Source: an uncultured Anaerolineae bacterium (GTDB lineage Bacteria > Chloroflexota > Anaerolineae > Anaerolineales > Villigracilaceae). Taken from it: a stretch of DNA of 64,000 nt. The stretch lies in assembly GCA_903875215.1 (NCBI GenBank), contig CAIQVH010000019.1, positions 167,605 to 231,604 on the forward strand, given 5' to 3'. A model generated the notes under the pieces. The model searched no databases and had not been told where the DNA came from. It saw only the letters and a program-made list of their open reading frames with translations. Every line of letters begins with the position of its first letter. Positions within the stretch are counted from its first letter, which is position 1. Positions 33,286-43,261 of the stretch are shown one piece after another. Position numbers and translations under genes: made by a program.

Positions 33286-33945
33286 TTAGTCTTCCGGGTC
33301 GGGGAAGTGCGATTCGCCGTGCTTGATGATCAGGTACAGGTGGGCCCCAATCAGGGCGACCAGCGCAGCGGGCAGGATCCAGATGTGGGCGGCGAAGAAG
33401 CGCTGCAGGGTCAGGGCGCTTAGATCGGGGCCGCCGCGCAGGGTTTTTAGGACAAAATCGCCAAGGAAGGGCAGGCTGCCGGCGATCTGCGTGCCGACGG
33501 TGGTGGCCCAGTAGGCCATCTGGTGCCAGGGCAGCAGGTAGCCGGTGAAGCCCATGCCGAGGGTCATCAGCAGCAGGCCGATGCCTACCAGCCAGGTCAG
33601 TTCGCGCGGGTATTTGTAGGAGGCGGTGACGAAGACGCGCAGCATGTGGATGAAGACCACCAGCACCATCAGCGAGGCGCCCCAGTGATGGATGCCGCGG
33701 ATCAGCCAGCCGAAGGCGACGTCGTTCATGATGTACTGGATCGAGTCGTAGGCGTGATCGGGCGAGGGGGTGTAGTAGACGGTCAGGAAGATGCCGGTGG
33801 CGCCCTGCAGGAGGAACAGGAACAGGCTGGCAGATCCGAGGGTGTTCCACCAGTTGCCGAGCGGCTCTGGGCGGTCGAGCAGGTTTGTGTACAGGTCGTT
33901 CAGACCGAGGCGTTCATCCAGCCAGTTGTAAAGGGTGTTCCACAT
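33286..33945 (-). CDS. Cytochrome b6-type subunit (N-terminal cytochrome b)
   Basis: A 219-residue membrane protein with four helices and the haem b ligands: RGIHHWGASLMVLVVFIHML (His pair in helix B) and FFAAHIWILPAALVALIGAH (His pair in helix D). The quinol-site region GMGFTGYLLPWHQMAYWATT is present. It corresponds to cytochrome b6 (four-helix) rather than the fused eight-helix form, with the remaining helices in the downstream fusion protein. The genes are 10 bases apart. It resides in the cytoplasmic membrane and passes electrons between quinone and the Rieske cluster. Confidence 0.92.
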   Translation of the reverse strand: MWNTLYNWLDERLGLNDLYTNLLDRPEPLGNWWNTLGSASLFLFLLQGATGIFLTVYYTPSPDHAYDSIQYIMNDVAFGWLIRGIHHWGASLMVLVVFIHMLRVFVTASYKYPRELTWLVGIGLLLMTLGMGFTGYLLPWHQMAYWATTVGTQIAGSLPFLGDFVLKTLRGGPDLSALTLQRFFAAHIWILPAALVALIGAHLYLIIKHGESHFPDPED

Positions 33946-33947
33946 GG

Positions 33948-34451
33948 TCAGCCTTCCTTCAGTTCAACAGGCGTGATGGTGATGGCGCCGTCGGCGCCGA
34001 CTTCGTAGGCAAAGCGGCGGAGCGGTTCGGGGGGCGGGCCGTCTAGCACCTGGCCTTCCGGGCTGAATTTGGCATCGTGACAGGGGCAGAGAAAAGCTCC
34101 GGCGTCTTCGTTCCAATTGACGCGGCAGGAGAGGTGGGTGCAGCGGCTGGAAAGGATGATGATATCCTTGGGGTCTTCTGTTTTGCGCAGGATGAAGCCG
34201 CCGAAGGTGCTGGCGGTGCGTTCCCATCCGTTGACCTTGGTGAGGGTGAATGAGAAGTGATAGGGTGTGCCGACAGGGATATCGGCGAGGTTGCCGACCA
34301 TGACCGGTTTGCCGGCTTTATTCTCGCGCAGGGCCGGATCAATCAAATAGCCGAGCGCGGGAATTCCCATGACGAGGGTGATCAGTCCTCCAACTGCTCC
34401 CGTGGTCACCTTGATGAAATCTCTCCGCGTGACGCGGTTTGAACCTGACAT
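33948..34451 (-). CDS. Rieske iron-sulfur protein
   Basis: A 167-residue protein carrying the [2Fe-2S] cluster of the bc complex. The N-terminus NRVTRRDFIKVTTGAVGG is a twin-arginine signal and membrane anchor. Cluster ligands lie in CTHLSC and CPCHDAKF, with the two cysteines and two histidines in order. The ATG with AGGAGG five bases upstream is preferred over a GTG six bases earlier. First gene of the operon, 2 bases before the cytochrome b gene. Confidence 0.94.
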   Translation of the reverse strand: MSGSNRVTRRDFIKVTTGAVGGLITLVMGIPALGYLIDPALRENKAGKPVMVGNLADIPVGTPYHFSFTLTKVNGWERTASTFGGFILRKTEDPKDIIILSSRCTHLSCRVNWNEDAGAFLCPCHDAKFSPEGQVLDGPPPEPLRRFAYEVGADGAITITPVELKEG

Positions 34452-34748
34452 GCGCACCTCCTTTGGCGTTGGCGTGCGTGGTGGAGTGGCCGCGATAACG
34501 ATGTAATCTTTCTTTTGATGGATGCAGATGGAAAAGAATCGATTAGAATCGCCAATGCGACTTGATATTAAGTATTCGGATTATAAGGGTCTTTCTCGCC
34601 TTTTTTACAGGATAACTGGAATGAAATAACTAGGATGATTGTCACTTTCTTTGGTAATTTGAGCATGTGATAATCACCTTGGTTTGTCAGGCTGGTTTTT
34701 GTAAATAATCCTGAGCAGGTTCGCTAAAATCGTTTCAAGGAGGATTCG
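34452..34748. promoter_or_regulatory. Divergent promoter region of the bc-complex and sdh operons
   Basis: For the minus strand, TATAAT lies at 34580-34585, giving a leader of about 120 bases. For the plus strand, GATAAT (34669-34674) is preceded by TGT and lies in the palindrome GTGATAATCAC (34667-34677), so a repressor there would block sdh. An SD AGGAGG precedes sdhC. The -35 elements are weak on both strands. Confidence 0.45.
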
Positions 34749-35126
34749 ATGGGCATGACCAGAAACGTCAGCCTGTCCACGGCATTGCGGTATAAAGGAA
34801 AAGGGCCTTTCCTGACTTTCATCCTGCACCGCATTGGGGGGCTGGGCATGGCGATTTTTATTACCACGCATATGCTGTCTTCTTTTTTGGGAGGCAGCGC
34901 CGGAAATTTTTTGAATGGCGTCTATGAAAGCTGGCAGTTCCAGGTTGTGATTTTCTTCTGTGTGCTGTTCCATGCCATCAACGGTTTGCGCATCACGATC
35001 CTGGATCTGTGGCCGGCGCTGATTGAGTATCAGCGGGAGGCGATCTGGGTTGAGTGGGCGGTGTTTATTCCCGTGTATGGTTTTTCGGTTTTCGTCATCG
35101 TCAGCACCGCGCTGGGAGGCGGGTAA
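34749..35126 (+). CDS. sdhC: Succinate dehydrogenase cytochrome b556 subunit
   Basis: A 125-residue membrane anchor of complex II with three helices. The first loop and helix are LTFILHRIGGLGMAIFITTH, with HR and a haem-ligand-type histidine, followed by VIFFCVLFHAINGLRITILD, which has the HAINGLR signature of SdhC. It binds haem b and quinone with SdhD. First gene of sdhCDAB; the next starts 4 bases downstream. Confidence 0.9.
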   Translation: MGMTRNVSLSTALRYKGKGPFLTFILHRIGGLGMAIFITTHMLSSFLGGSAGNFLNGVYESWQFQVVIFFCVLFHAINGLRITILDLWPALIEYQREAIWVEWAVFIPVYGFSVFVIVSTALGGG

Positions 35127-35130
35127 TATA

Positions 35131-35553
35131 ATGAAAAGGACTCTTCCTCTCTCCAGGCGCGGCCTGAGTTTTGAAACCCTGATGTGGTTTTTTACGCGTC
35201 TTTCGGCGCTGGCCATGTACGCACTGATCTTGTTTGGGTTGTTCGGCGCGCTGTGGATGGGCGCCCGTTACCAGATGAACTTTGCCGACGTGATGCGCTG
35301 GGCTTTCATGCCCAACGTGACGCATGTGCAGGGCACCAACGTGCCCGATATTGCGCCCTGGGCCGGGCTGTTCTGGAAGCTGGTCGCCATGGCTCTGCTG
35401 CTGGTTGCCACCGCGCACGGCGTTCATGGGTTGGTGGTCATTGCAGACGATTACATCGTCTCGGCGCGCGGGCGACAGATTGTGCGCCTGCTCAGCATTT
35501 TGATGATGGCCTCGATGAGCCTGATCGGCCTGTACATCATCTGGATTTCATAG
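35131..35553 (+). CDS. sdhD: Succinate dehydrogenase membrane anchor subunit
   Basis: A 140-residue protein with three helices (ALAMYALILFGLFGALWMG, FWKLVAMALLLVATAHGVHG, LSILMMASMSLIGLYIIWIS). TAHGVHGLVVIADDYI contains the histidine that fits the second haem ligand. The ATG just after the sdhC stop is taken as the start; an open frame extends upstream inside sdhC but has no function. Followed by sdhA after 9 bases with SD GGAGAG. Confidence 0.87.
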   Translation: MKRTLPLSRRGLSFETLMWFFTRLSALAMYALILFGLFGALWMGARYQMNFADVMRWAFMPNVTHVQGTNVPDIAPWAGLFWKLVAMALLLVATAHGVHGLVVIADDYIVSARGRQIVRLLSILMMASMSLIGLYIIWIS

Positions 35554-35562
35554 GAGAGATGC

Positions 35563-37356
35563 ATGGCTAATCTACATCAATTCGACGTGGTTGTGGTTGG
35601 CGCGGGCGGCGCAGGGCTGATGGCCGGGCTGTACGCTTCGCGCGGCGCCAAAACCGCCGTAATCAGCAAACTCTATCCAACCCGCTCGCACACCGGGGCC
35701 GCGCAGGGCGGTATCAGCGCCGCGCTTGGAAATCTCGAAGAAGACAGCGTTGAGTGGCACACGTACGATTCCGTCAAAGGCTCCGATTACCTCGGCGACC
35801 AGGATGCAATTGAATTCATGTGCCAGGAAGCTCCCCAGGCCATCCTGGAGCTCGAACACATGGGCCTGCCTTTCGACCGCACCCCGGAAGGCAAGATTTC
35901 GCAGCGCCCGTTTGGCGGCCACACCAACAATGTGACCGGCAAACCTGTCCGCCGCGCCTGCCACGCCGCCGACCGCACCGGCCACATGATTCTGCAGACC
36001 CTGTATCAGCAGTGCCTGAAGAACAAGGTTAACTTTTTTGATGAGTACCAGGTGCTCGACCTGTTGATCGTGGAGGGGAAAGCGGCCGGGGTGGTGGCTG
36101 TGGAGCTTGCCACCGGCGAACTGCACACCTTCCATGCCAAGGCTGTCATCTTCGCCACGGGCGGACATGGCCGCATCTTTGAAGTCACCTCCAACGCCTA
36201 TGCCTACACCGGCGACGGCGCGGCCATCTGCCTGCGCCACGGTCTGCCACTGCAGGATATGGAATTCTTCCAGTTCCACCCGACTGGCATCTACAAGCTC
36301 GGTATTCTGATTACCGAGGGGGTGCGCGGCGAAGGCGGCGTGCTGATCAACGGGCAGGGTGAACGCTTCATGCCCAAGTACGCGCCGACGGTCAAAGACC
36401 TGGCCTCGCGTGATGTGGTTTCGCGTGCCATCTATACCGAGATCAGCGAGGGGCGCGGTATTAACGGGAAAAACTACGTTTATCTCGACATCCGCCCCGA
36501 ATCGGTCAAGAAATATGCTGCGCTGGATGGTCGCACCAATCCCGATGGTACGCCCTATACCCTGAGCGGCGAAGATATTCTTAAGAAAATCCCCGACATT
36601 ATCGATTTCTGCCGCGTCTACCTGGGCGTGGATCCAATCACTCAGATGATGCCGATCCAGCCGACGGCGCACTATACCATGGGCGGCATCCCTACCAACA
36701 AGTATGGCGAAGTGGTGCTGGATGATCAAAACACCCTCCTGCCCGGCTTGTTCGCGGCTGGTGAATGTGCCTGCGTTTCGATTCACGGCGCCAACCGGTT
36801 GGGCACCAATTCGCTGCTGGATCTGGTGGTGTTTGGCAAATATGCCGGGCTGCGCGCTGCTGAATATGCCCAAAATGCCGGGTTTGCGGCACTGCCCGTC
36901 GAGCCGGAAACCGCCTCGCGAGCGCAGTTCGAAGCGCTGCGCAATGGCTCGGGCCGCGAAAATGCTTTCGATATCGCCACCGAGATGAAGAAGGTGATGT
37001 TCGATCTCGTCGGCATTTACCGCAGTGAGGCGGGCATGCAGCAGGCGGTGGAAAAAGTCCGCGCGTTGAAGGCTCGTTATCAGCAGGTGCGCGTGGCCGA
37101 TAGCGGAAAAATCTTCAATACCGAACTGCTCAACGCCTGGGAACTGGGCAACATGCTGGAAGTGGCCGAAGTGGTGGCCGAATGCGCGCTCAATCGCAAG
37201 GAATCGCGCGGCGGACATTCGCGCGAGGATTATCCCAACCGTGACGACCAGGAATGGTTGAAGCACACCCTGGCGCGCCGGCAGGATGGCAAACTGGTGA
37301 TTGAGTACAAACCGGTGACGATCACCCGCTATCAGCCCAAAGCGCGCGTTTATTAG
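35563..37356 (+). CDS. sdhA: Succinate dehydrogenase flavoprotein subunit
   Basis: A 597-residue FAD-containing catalytic subunit that oxidises succinate to fumarate. The N-terminal FAD motif [17 protein letters not shown] and [15 protein letters not shown] (covalent FAD histidine) are present. [10 protein letters not shown] and [20 protein letters not shown] follow, then the active site [20 protein letters not shown] and [14 protein letters not shown], and [18 protein letters not shown]. The C-terminus [22 protein letters not shown] is typical. Position and length fit SdhA rather than fumarate reductase or aspartate oxidase. Confidence 0.96.
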   Translation: MANLHQFDVVVVGAGGAGLMAGLYASRGAKTAVISKLYPTRSHTGAAQGGISAALGNLEEDSVEWHTYDSVKGSDYLGDQDAIEFMCQEAPQAILELEHMGLPFDRTPEGKISQRPFGGHTNNVTGKPVRRACHAADRTGHMILQTLYQQCLKNKVNFFDEYQVLDLLIVEGKAAGVVAVELATGELHTFHAKAVIFATGGHGRIFEVTSNAYAYTGDGAAICLRHGLPLQDMEFFQFHPTGIYKLGILITEGVRGEGGVLINGQGERFMPKYAPTVKDLASRDVVSRAIYTEISEGRGINGKNYVYLDIRPESVKKYAALDGRTNPDGTPYTLSGEDILKKIPDIIDFCRVYLGVDPITQMMPIQPTAHYTMGGIPTNKYGEVVLDDQNTLLPGLFAAGECACVSIHGANRLGTNSLLDLVVFGKYAGLRAAEYAQNAGFAALPVEPETASRAQFEALRNGSGRENAFDIATEMKKVMFDLVGIYRSEAGMQQAVEKVRALKARYQQVRVADSGKIFNTELLNAWELGNMLEVAEVVAECALNRKESRGGHSREDYPNRDDQEWLKHTLARRQDGKLVIEYKPVTITRYQPKARVY

Positions 37357-37369
37357 TTGGAAAGAGGCG

Positions 37370-38080
37370 ATGATGAAGGTAACCCTGAAAATCTTCCGCT
37401 TTAACCCCGAGGTGGATCAGAAATTCCACTACGAGACCTATGTTGTTGAAGGCGAACCCACCGATCGCGTGCTCGACCTGCTGGAACAGGTCAAAGGCTA
37501 CCAGGATGGTACACTCTCCTTCCGGCGTTCGTGTGCGCATGGCGTATGCGGCTCGGATGCCATCCGCATTAACGGTCGCAATCACCTGGCCTGCAAGACC
37601 CTGGTGCGCGATGTGGGCGACAAAATCACGGTGGAGCCGGTCCTGGGTCTGAAGGTGATCAAAGATCTGATCGTGGACATGGAACCGTTTTTCGACAACT
37701 ACAAAAAGGTGCTGCCGTTCTTTGTCAACGAAAGCCCGCTGCCCGCCGACGGCAAGGAACGCCACCAGACTCCCGAACAGCGCGAACGCTTCGATGACAC
37801 CACCAAGTGCATCCTGTGCGCCTGCTGCACCACCTCCTGCCCCTCCTTCTGGGCCAGTGATGATTACCTTGGCCCGGCGGCGCTCGTCACGGCGCACCGC
37901 TTTATCTTTGACAGCCGCGATGAAGCCGCCTCCGAGCGCCTGCACACCCTGGCCGAGACGAGCGGCACGGCGCGTTGCCATACCGCCTACAACTGCACCC
38001 TGGCCTGCCCGCGCGAAATCCAGGTGACCAAGGCTATCGGCGAGCTGAAGATGGCCATGGTCACTGGCAGACTCGATTAA
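37370..38080 (+). CDS. sdhB: Succinate dehydrogenase iron-sulfur subunit
   Basis: A 236-residue protein with three Fe-S clusters. The N-terminal [2Fe-2S] domain has RRSCAHGVCGSDAIRINGRN and a final cysteine in HLACKTL. The C-terminal domain has CILCACCTTSCPSFW and CHTAYNCTLACPREI. It connects flavin to the quinone site. It has an AGAGGCG box before two consecutive ATG codons, of which either could be used. Last gene of sdhCDAB. Confidence 0.96.
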   Translation: MMKVTLKIFRFNPEVDQKFHYETYVVEGEPTDRVLDLLEQVKGYQDGTLSFRRSCAHGVCGSDAIRINGRNHLACKTLVRDVGDKITVEPVLGLKVIKDLIVDMEPFFDNYKKVLPFFVNESPLPADGKERHQTPEQRERFDDTTKCILCACCTTSCPSFWASDDYLGPAALVTAHRFIFDSRDEAASERLHTLAETSGTARCHTAYNCTLACPREIQVTKAIGELKMAMVTGRLD

Positions 38081-38104
38081 CCGGCAAGCCCCTCCGAACT
38101 GATC

Positions 38105-38134
38105 AGACAGGCCGCGCGCTTGCGCGGCCCGTCT
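38105..38134 (+). terminator. Hairpin after sdhB
   Basis: AGACAGGCCGCGC, loop GCTT, GCGCGGCCCGTCT. There is no T-run after the stem, so it may act as an RNA-stabilising or weak terminator structure. Confidence 0.45.
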
Positions 38135-38174
38135 GCATTCTCCATCCATTTATTAATTCCTCCTGGAGCACCCC

Positions 38175-39452
38175 ATGACGCAATTTTTCAATCACCCGCT
38201 CTTTCAAACGCTGCGCGAACTGCGCGGCAACCCGCGCGCCACGGTGCTGACGGAAATCATGTTTGGCATTCCCTATAATCTGTTTGCGCCGTTTTTCTCG
38301 GTCTACATGTTGGCCCTGGGCGTGACCGACCAGCAAATCGGCAGCATCGCCAGCCTGGGGTTGATCATCCAGGTTTTCTCGGCCCTGCTGAGCGGCGCGC
38401 TGGTGGACAAATTCGGACGCCGCACCACGTTGCTCATCAATGACCTGCTCTCGTGGAGCGTGCCCTGCCTGATCTGGGCTGTTGCCCAGGACCTGCGTTA
38501 TTTCATCGCCGCGGCAGTCATGAACAGCCTGTGGCGCATCTCGCACACAGCCTGGACCTGCTTCATGGTCGAAGACGCCGAGGAGCGCCACCTCGTCCAC
38601 ATTTGGACCTGGATCATGATCTTCGCCGTCTGCTCGGCCTTCTTTGCGCCACTCGGCGGCTGGTTTGTGGCCCGCTTTGGGTTGATTCCGGCCGTGCGCG
38701 GGTTATTCATCTTTGGCTTTTTCATGCTGACGGCCAAATTTGTCGTCCTGTATATCTTTTCCCATGAAACCGCGCGCGGTCTCCAGCGCCGGGAGGAAAC
38801 CCGAGGACGATCCCTGCTCAGCCTGTTGGGAGAATATCGCAGCGTGGTGGGCCAGATCCTGCATTCCAGGCCCCTGCTGGCAGCCCTGGCGCTGATGGTG
38901 ATCACCAACATCTACACCACCGTCAGCGGTAGTTTTTGGGGCGTGCTGTTCACCACCAAGCTGGGCTTCGCAGATGCCGAAATCTCGACCTATGTGGCCG
39001 CGCGCTCAATCGTGATGACACTCTGCTTCTTTTTAATCGGCCCGCGCCTGACCAACCCGCGCCGCTTCCGCCTGCCATTATGGACGGGCTTCAGCGCTTT
39101 CTTCATCAGCCAGTTGCTGCTGGTGGTCATGCCGCCCCGCGCCATTTTCCTGCTGATCATCAGCCTGATCCTGGAAGCGATCGCCTCGGCGCTGGTCAAC
39201 CCGATGACCGAATCACTGCTGGCGCTCTCGCTCGAATCAGCCGAGCGCGCCCGCGTCAGCGCCATGGTCTACGTGGCCCTGATCGTGCTGATCTCGCCCT
39301 TCGGCTGGATTGCCGGCCAGCTCTCAGCCATTGACCGCGCCCTGCCCTTCGCCCTCAATATGGGCCTGTTTGCCCTGGGCATCCTGCTGGTCTGGCTGAT
39401 CGGCCGACCAGGCGGCGGAGCGCTTGCCGCGCCCAGCCAGGCGCAATCTTAA
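38175..39452 (+). CDS. Major facilitator superfamily permease
   Basis: A 425-residue membrane protein with about 12 hydrophobic helices. The MFS loop 2-3 signature appears as SGALVDKFGRRTTLLINDLL near residues 72-92. Further helices include MTLCFFLIGPRLTNPRRFRL and VALIVLISPFGWIAGQLSAI. The substrate cannot be inferred; the neighbours (sdhB and mutS2) are unrelated. SD GGAG lies upstream of the ATG. It appears to be its own unit. Confidence 0.85.
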   Translation: MTQFFNHPLFQTLRELRGNPRATVLTEIMFGIPYNLFAPFFSVYMLALGVTDQQIGSIASLGLIIQVFSALLSGALVDKFGRRTTLLINDLLSWSVPCLIWAVAQDLRYFIAAAVMNSLWRISHTAWTCFMVEDAEERHLVHIWTWIMIFAVCSAFFAPLGGWFVARFGLIPAVRGLFIFGFFMLTAKFVVLYIFSHETARGLQRREETRGRSLLSLLGEYRSVVGQILHSRPLLAALALMVITNIYTTVSGSFWGVLFTTKLGFADAEISTYVAARSIVMTLCFFLIGPRLTNPRRFRLPLWTGFSAFFISQLLLVVMPPRAIFLLIISLILEAIASALVNPMTESLLALSLESAERARVSAMVYVALIVLISPFGWIAGQLSAIDRALPFALNMGLFALGILLVWLIGRPGGGALAAPSQAQS

Positions 39453-39498
39453 TCCTTCCGCCGGGGCCGGCCAACCCCCGAATCTCCAAAACTGTGAT

Positions 39499-39504
39499 TA
39501 AATT
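39499..39504 (+). promoter_or_regulatory. -10 box for leaderless mutS2
   Basis: TAAATT, six bases, ATG. There is no SD and no clear -35, so support comes mostly from the spacing shared with other genes here. Confidence 0.45.
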
Positions 39505-39510
39505 CAGGGC

Positions 39511-41955
39511 ATGGACGCCAAGACTCTCTCTGTTTTAGAATACCCCAAAGTCCTCGAACGCCTGGCCGCGCACTGCGATTTTTCCGCCTCCAAGGAACTG
39601 GCCCGCGCCCTCACGCCGGTCACCTCCTACGACCTGGCCCGGCTGCGCCAGCAGGAAACGACCGAGGCGCGGCACCTGCTCAGCATGCACGATGCCAGCA
39701 TCGGCGCGGCGCATGATATCCGCGCGCAGGTGGAACTGGCCCGGCGCGGCGGCGTGCTCGAGCCGGTCAACCTGCTCGATATCAAATCCACACTGATCGC
39801 CTGTCGCCAGTTGAAAAAAACGCTCGAAAAAACGGGCAGTCAGGGCGGCGCTTACCAATACCCGCGCCTGGCCGAGCTGGCGCTGGCGCTGCCCGCCACG
39901 CTCGGAATTGTGGACGCCATCACGCGCACGCTCAGCGATAAAGGCGAAGTGCTGGACTCCGCCTCGCCCAGGCTCGCCACGCTCCGCAAGGAACTGCGCA
40001 TCACGCACGAGCGGCTGATGAGCCGCCTGCAACGCTACCTGACCGACAGCACCACCGTCCAGATGCTGCAGGAGGCGCTCATCACCCAGCGCGAGGGGCG
40101 CTACGTCATCCCGCTGCGGGCCGAATTCAAGGGGCAGATTAAATCCATCGTCCACGACCAAAGCTCCAGCGGGGCAACCCTGTTTGTCGAGCCGCTGGCA
40201 GTCGTCGAGCTGAACAACGAATACCGCGAAAAGCAAATGTCCGAGCGCAACGAAGTGCTGCGCGTGCTGGCGGAAGTCTCCGCGCAGGTCGGCAAATCCG
40301 CCGGAGAAATCCTGCCGGGCGTGGCCGCGCTGGCCGAAATTGACCTGGCCTTTGCCAGGGCCAAGTATGCCGAGGAACTGCGCGCCGCCGAACCTATCCT
40401 GCATCCCATGCCAAAAGAGCGCGGCCCGCACCCGGCACCGCTCATCCTGCGGCTCTACAAAGCCCGCCACCCCCTGCTCGACCCGGCGGCGGTGGTCTCC
40501 AACGACATTGACCTGGCGCCCGGCACGCGCGCCGTCATCATCACCGGCCCCAATACCGGCGGAAAGACCGTCTCGCTCAAAACCGTCGGCCTGCTGGTGC
40601 TGATGGCGCAGAGCGGCCTGCACATCCCGGCCCAAAGCGGCTCGGAGCTGAGCCTGTTTTTCGATGTATTCGCCGACATCGGCGACGAACAATCCATCGA
40701 ACAATCTCTCAGCACCTTCAGCGGGCACATCACCAACATCATCCGCATCCTCAAACAGCTGGATGCGCGCGCCCTGGCCATTTTCGACGAACTCGGCGCC
40801 GGCACCGACCCGCAGGAAGGCGCGGCGTTGGCGCGCGCCATCCTCCAACACCTGCTGGAAACCGGCTGCACCACCTTTGTGGCCACCCACTACCCCGAAC
40901 TGAAGAGCTTCGCGCACAGCACCAGCGGAGTCGTCAACGCCTCGCTGGAATTTGATGTGGCGACTCTGCGCCCCACCTACCGGCTGACTCTCGGACTGCC
41001 AGGCCGCTCCAACGCCCTGGCCATTGCCGCGCGGCTCGGACTTCCCGAAGCCATTGTGACCGCGGCAAGAAACAGCGTCAACCCTGACGAACTACGCACC
41101 GATAAACTGCTCGACGACCTGCGCCGCGAACGCAACCGTTCTAGCCGCGAGCGCGAAAAAGCAGAAAAAACCCGCACCCGCCTCGAAGATTTGGAAAAGG
41201 AACTGGAACTGCGCCTGGAAAAGATCGAAGACGAACGCCGCGAAGTGCTCGCCAGGGCCAAAGCCGAAGCCGAGCTGGAAGTGGAAGTGCTCAAACGCAA
41301 CCTTGGCCGGCTCAAAGCCGACCTGAAAAAGCTGCGCCAGCCGGTGGAGGCGTTGCAAAAACTGGAAGAGAAGGTGGAAGCGGTTGAAGAGAAAGTCAGC
41401 GCACCGGTCGAGCGTAAAAAGTCCAGGGTCGAGAGTCAACCGGCTGGCATGCCTGCCCCGCTGAAGCTGGGTGAGAGAGTCATCCTGCGCACGCTCGGTT
41501 CCGAAGGCATCCTCACCACCCTGGGCGAAGCCGAGGCCGAAGTCCAGGTCGGCTCCCTGCGCATTCGCGCCAAACTGGGCGAAATTCTGCGCAAGTCCGA
41601 AGCGCCAGAGCCAGGCCCCGCAAGCGAAGGAAAAATAACCAAAAAACGGGCGACCGGGCAGAACGAACCCCCGTCAACCCGTTCCACTTCTCCAATGGCG
41701 GCCTCGCCCGGCATGGAACTTGACCTGCGCGGTCAGCGCGCTGAAGATGCGCTGATCCTGCTGGAAAACTACCTGGAAAAAGCCTACATGGCCGGCCTGC
41801 CATTTGTGCGCATCATTCACGGCAAAGGGACGGGCATCCTGCGCCAGGAAGTGCGCGCCGCGCTCAAGGGCCATGCGTATGTCGCGGGGTTCGAGGAGGG
41901 TCACCCCAACGAAGGCGGCGACGGCGTGACCGTGGCGAAAATCACCAGAGAGTAG
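39511..41955 (+). CDS. mutS2: MutS2-family ATPase/nuclease
   Basis: An 814-residue protein that acts on branched DNA or collided ribosomes (both roles are reported for the family). Domains: N-terminal clamp and core to about residue 330; ATPase with ITGPNTGGKTVSLKTVGLLV (Walker A near 347), FSGHITNIIRILKQ and IFDELGAGTDPQEGAAL (Walker B), and TTFVATHYPELK; a long charged coiled coil (about 530-640); and a C-terminal Smr domain with ELDLRGQRAEDALILLENYL and VRIIHGKGTGILRQEVR. Between the coiled coil and Smr domain (about 705-735) is a variable low-complexity linker. The start lies six bases after a -10 box. Confidence 0.95.
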   Translation: MDAKTLSVLEYPKVLERLAAHCDFSASKELARALTPVTSYDLARLRQQETTEARHLLSMHDASIGAAHDIRAQVELARRGGVLEPVNLLDIKSTLIACRQLKKTLEKTGSQGGAYQYPRLAELALALPATLGIVDAITRTLSDKGEVLDSASPRLATLRKELRITHERLMSRLQRYLTDSTTVQMLQEALITQREGRYVIPLRAEFKGQIKSIVHDQSSSGATLFVEPLAVVELNNEYREKQMSERNEVLRVLAEVSAQVGKSAGEILPGVAALAEIDLAFARAKYAEELRAAEPILHPMPKERGPHPAPLILRLYKARHPLLDPAAVVSNDIDLAPGTRAVIITGPNTGGKTVSLKTVGLLVLMAQSGLHIPAQSGSELSLFFDVFADIGDEQSIEQSLSTFSGHITNIIRILKQLDARALAIFDELGAGTDPQEGAALARAILQHLLETGCTTFVATHYPELKSFAHSTSGVVNASLEFDVATLRPTYRLTLGLPGRSNALAIAARLGLPEAIVTAARNSVNPDELRTDKLLDDLRRERNRSSREREKAEKTRTRLEDLEKELELRLEKIEDERREVLARAKAEAELEVEVLKRNLGRLKADLKKLRQPVEALQKLEEKVEAVEEKVSAPVERKKSRVESQPAGMPAPLKLGERVILRTLGSEGILTTLGEAEAEVQVGSLRIRAKLGEILRKSEAPEPGPASEGKITKKRATGQNEPPSTRSTSPMAASPGMELDLRGQRAEDALILLENYLEKAYMAGLPFVRIIHGKGTGILRQEVRAALKGHAYVAGFEEGHPNEGGDGVTVAKITRE

Positions 41956-41974
41956 ATTCCATCCAAAACCCGGC

Positions 41975-43261
41975 TCAAGCGTCAGGCCGGGAGGATTTTG
42001 GTCGCCAGTTCTGCAGGATGGCTTCCACGTACAGGGCCTGCATGGCCTGCACCTGGCCTTCTATGGAGAATTTCTGGCTGATCTCCAGTGAGCGCTGGCC
42101 GTATTGCGCCAGTTTGTGCGGGTCCGAAAACAATTCCAGCACCGCATTGTTAAAGGCTTCCACATTTAACGCCGTCTGGTGGCCGTTTTCCCCCTCCAAC
42201 AACATACCTTCAAAAGCCTGATCCTGCACGGCCACCACCGGCAGCCCGGATGCGATTGCCTCGATCATCGAGAGCGGGTGCACTTCGGTGGTGGAGGCCG
42301 AAACGAACAGGGTGGCTTCATGCAGCAGGCCGGGCAATTCGGCCCGCTCCAGCATACCGAGGAAGTGAATGCGGGTTCGGGCCGGGCTGGCTGCGGCGCG
42401 CGCTTCCAGGTCTTTGCGCGCGCTGCCGTCCCCGGCAAAGATCAGGTGCGGGGCTGGGGAACGTTCGGGCAGGCGCGTAAAGGCCTCGATCAGGAATTCC
42501 AGGCGCTTTTCCGGGTCCACGCGGCCCACCGAGAGCAAAATCGGCGCATCCGGCTCGATCCCCAGCCGGGCTCGAAATACTCCCGCCGGGCGGACTTCCT
42601 TGAAGCGGCTCAGGTCAATCCCGTTCGGGATGACGTGGATCGGTTTGCGCACTTTCTGGTCGAGCAACAGGCGTTTGAATTTGGATGACGGCACCACCAC
42701 CTGGTGGCCGAGGTTGGTGGTGGTCGTGCTGAACCAGCGCGCCGCGCGGCGGATGATGCTCGTATCGCCGATGTATTTGATGTAGTGGGTGTAATCCGTG
42801 ATCGAGGTGTGGTAGGTATAGATCAGCGGAAGGTTCTTTGTCGAAGCGGTGACATAGGCCAGCAGGCCGATTGTCAGCGGGCTGTGGGCGTGCAGCACGT
42901 CAAATTGCCGGCGGCTGAGCGACCACGAGAAGCGCGGCGTGCCAGGCACGGCGACGTAAATGGGCGGTTCGTTCAGGTAGCGCAGCGAAGGCGCACGGAA
43001 AACGCTGTCGCCATCATCTTCGTAGCCCGGAAAACGCGGCGCAAAAATGGTTACTTCGTGTCCGGCGGCGCGCAGTCCCTCGGAAAGCAGCTGCAACGAG
43101 ATGGAAACGCCGTTAACCTGCGGGGCGTAGGTGTCGGTAAACAGGCCAATGCGCAGTGAACCTGTCCTGCGAACTGTTTCGGTGGTTTGCGTGCTATCCT
43201 GCATGGTATCCCTTTCCCTTTTTCCGATCAGGCGCCGCGCCGGAAGCGGTTTGCCGGTCAT
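41975..43261 (-). CDS. GT4-family glycosyltransferase
   Basis: A 428-residue GT-B enzyme. The N-terminal acceptor domain has LRIGLFTDTYAPQVNGVSIS and LLSEGLRAAGHEVTIFAPRF, and the C-terminal donor domain ILLSVGRVDPEKRLEFLIEA and LFVSASTTEVHPLSMIEAIA (EX7E motif variant). It resembles enzymes that make glucosyl- or mannosyl-diacylglycerol or phosphatidylinositol mannosides, but the acceptor is unproven. The ATG overlaps the GH3 stop by 4 bases; an alternative ATG 57 bases further in has its own SD. Second gene of a minus-strand pair. Confidence 0.88.
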   Translation of the reverse strand: MTGKPLPARRLIGKRERDTMQDSTQTTETVRRTGSLRIGLFTDTYAPQVNGVSISLQLLSEGLRAAGHEVTIFAPRFPGYEDDGDSVFRAPSLRYLNEPPIYVAVPGTPRFSWSLSRRQFDVLHAHSPLTIGLLAYVTASTKNLPLIYTYHTSITDYTHYIKYIGDTSIIRRAARWFSTTTTNLGHQVVVPSSKFKRLLLDQKVRKPIHVIPNGIDLSRFKEVRPAGVFRARLGIEPDAPILLSVGRVDPEKRLEFLIEAFTRLPERSPAPHLIFAGDGSARKDLEARAAASPARTRIHFLGMLERAELPGLLHEATLFVSASTTEVHPLSMIEAIASGLPVVAVQDQAFEGMLLEGENGHQTALNVEAFNNAVLELFSDPHKLAQYGQRSLEISQKFSIEGQVQAMQALYVEAILQNWRPKSSRPDA

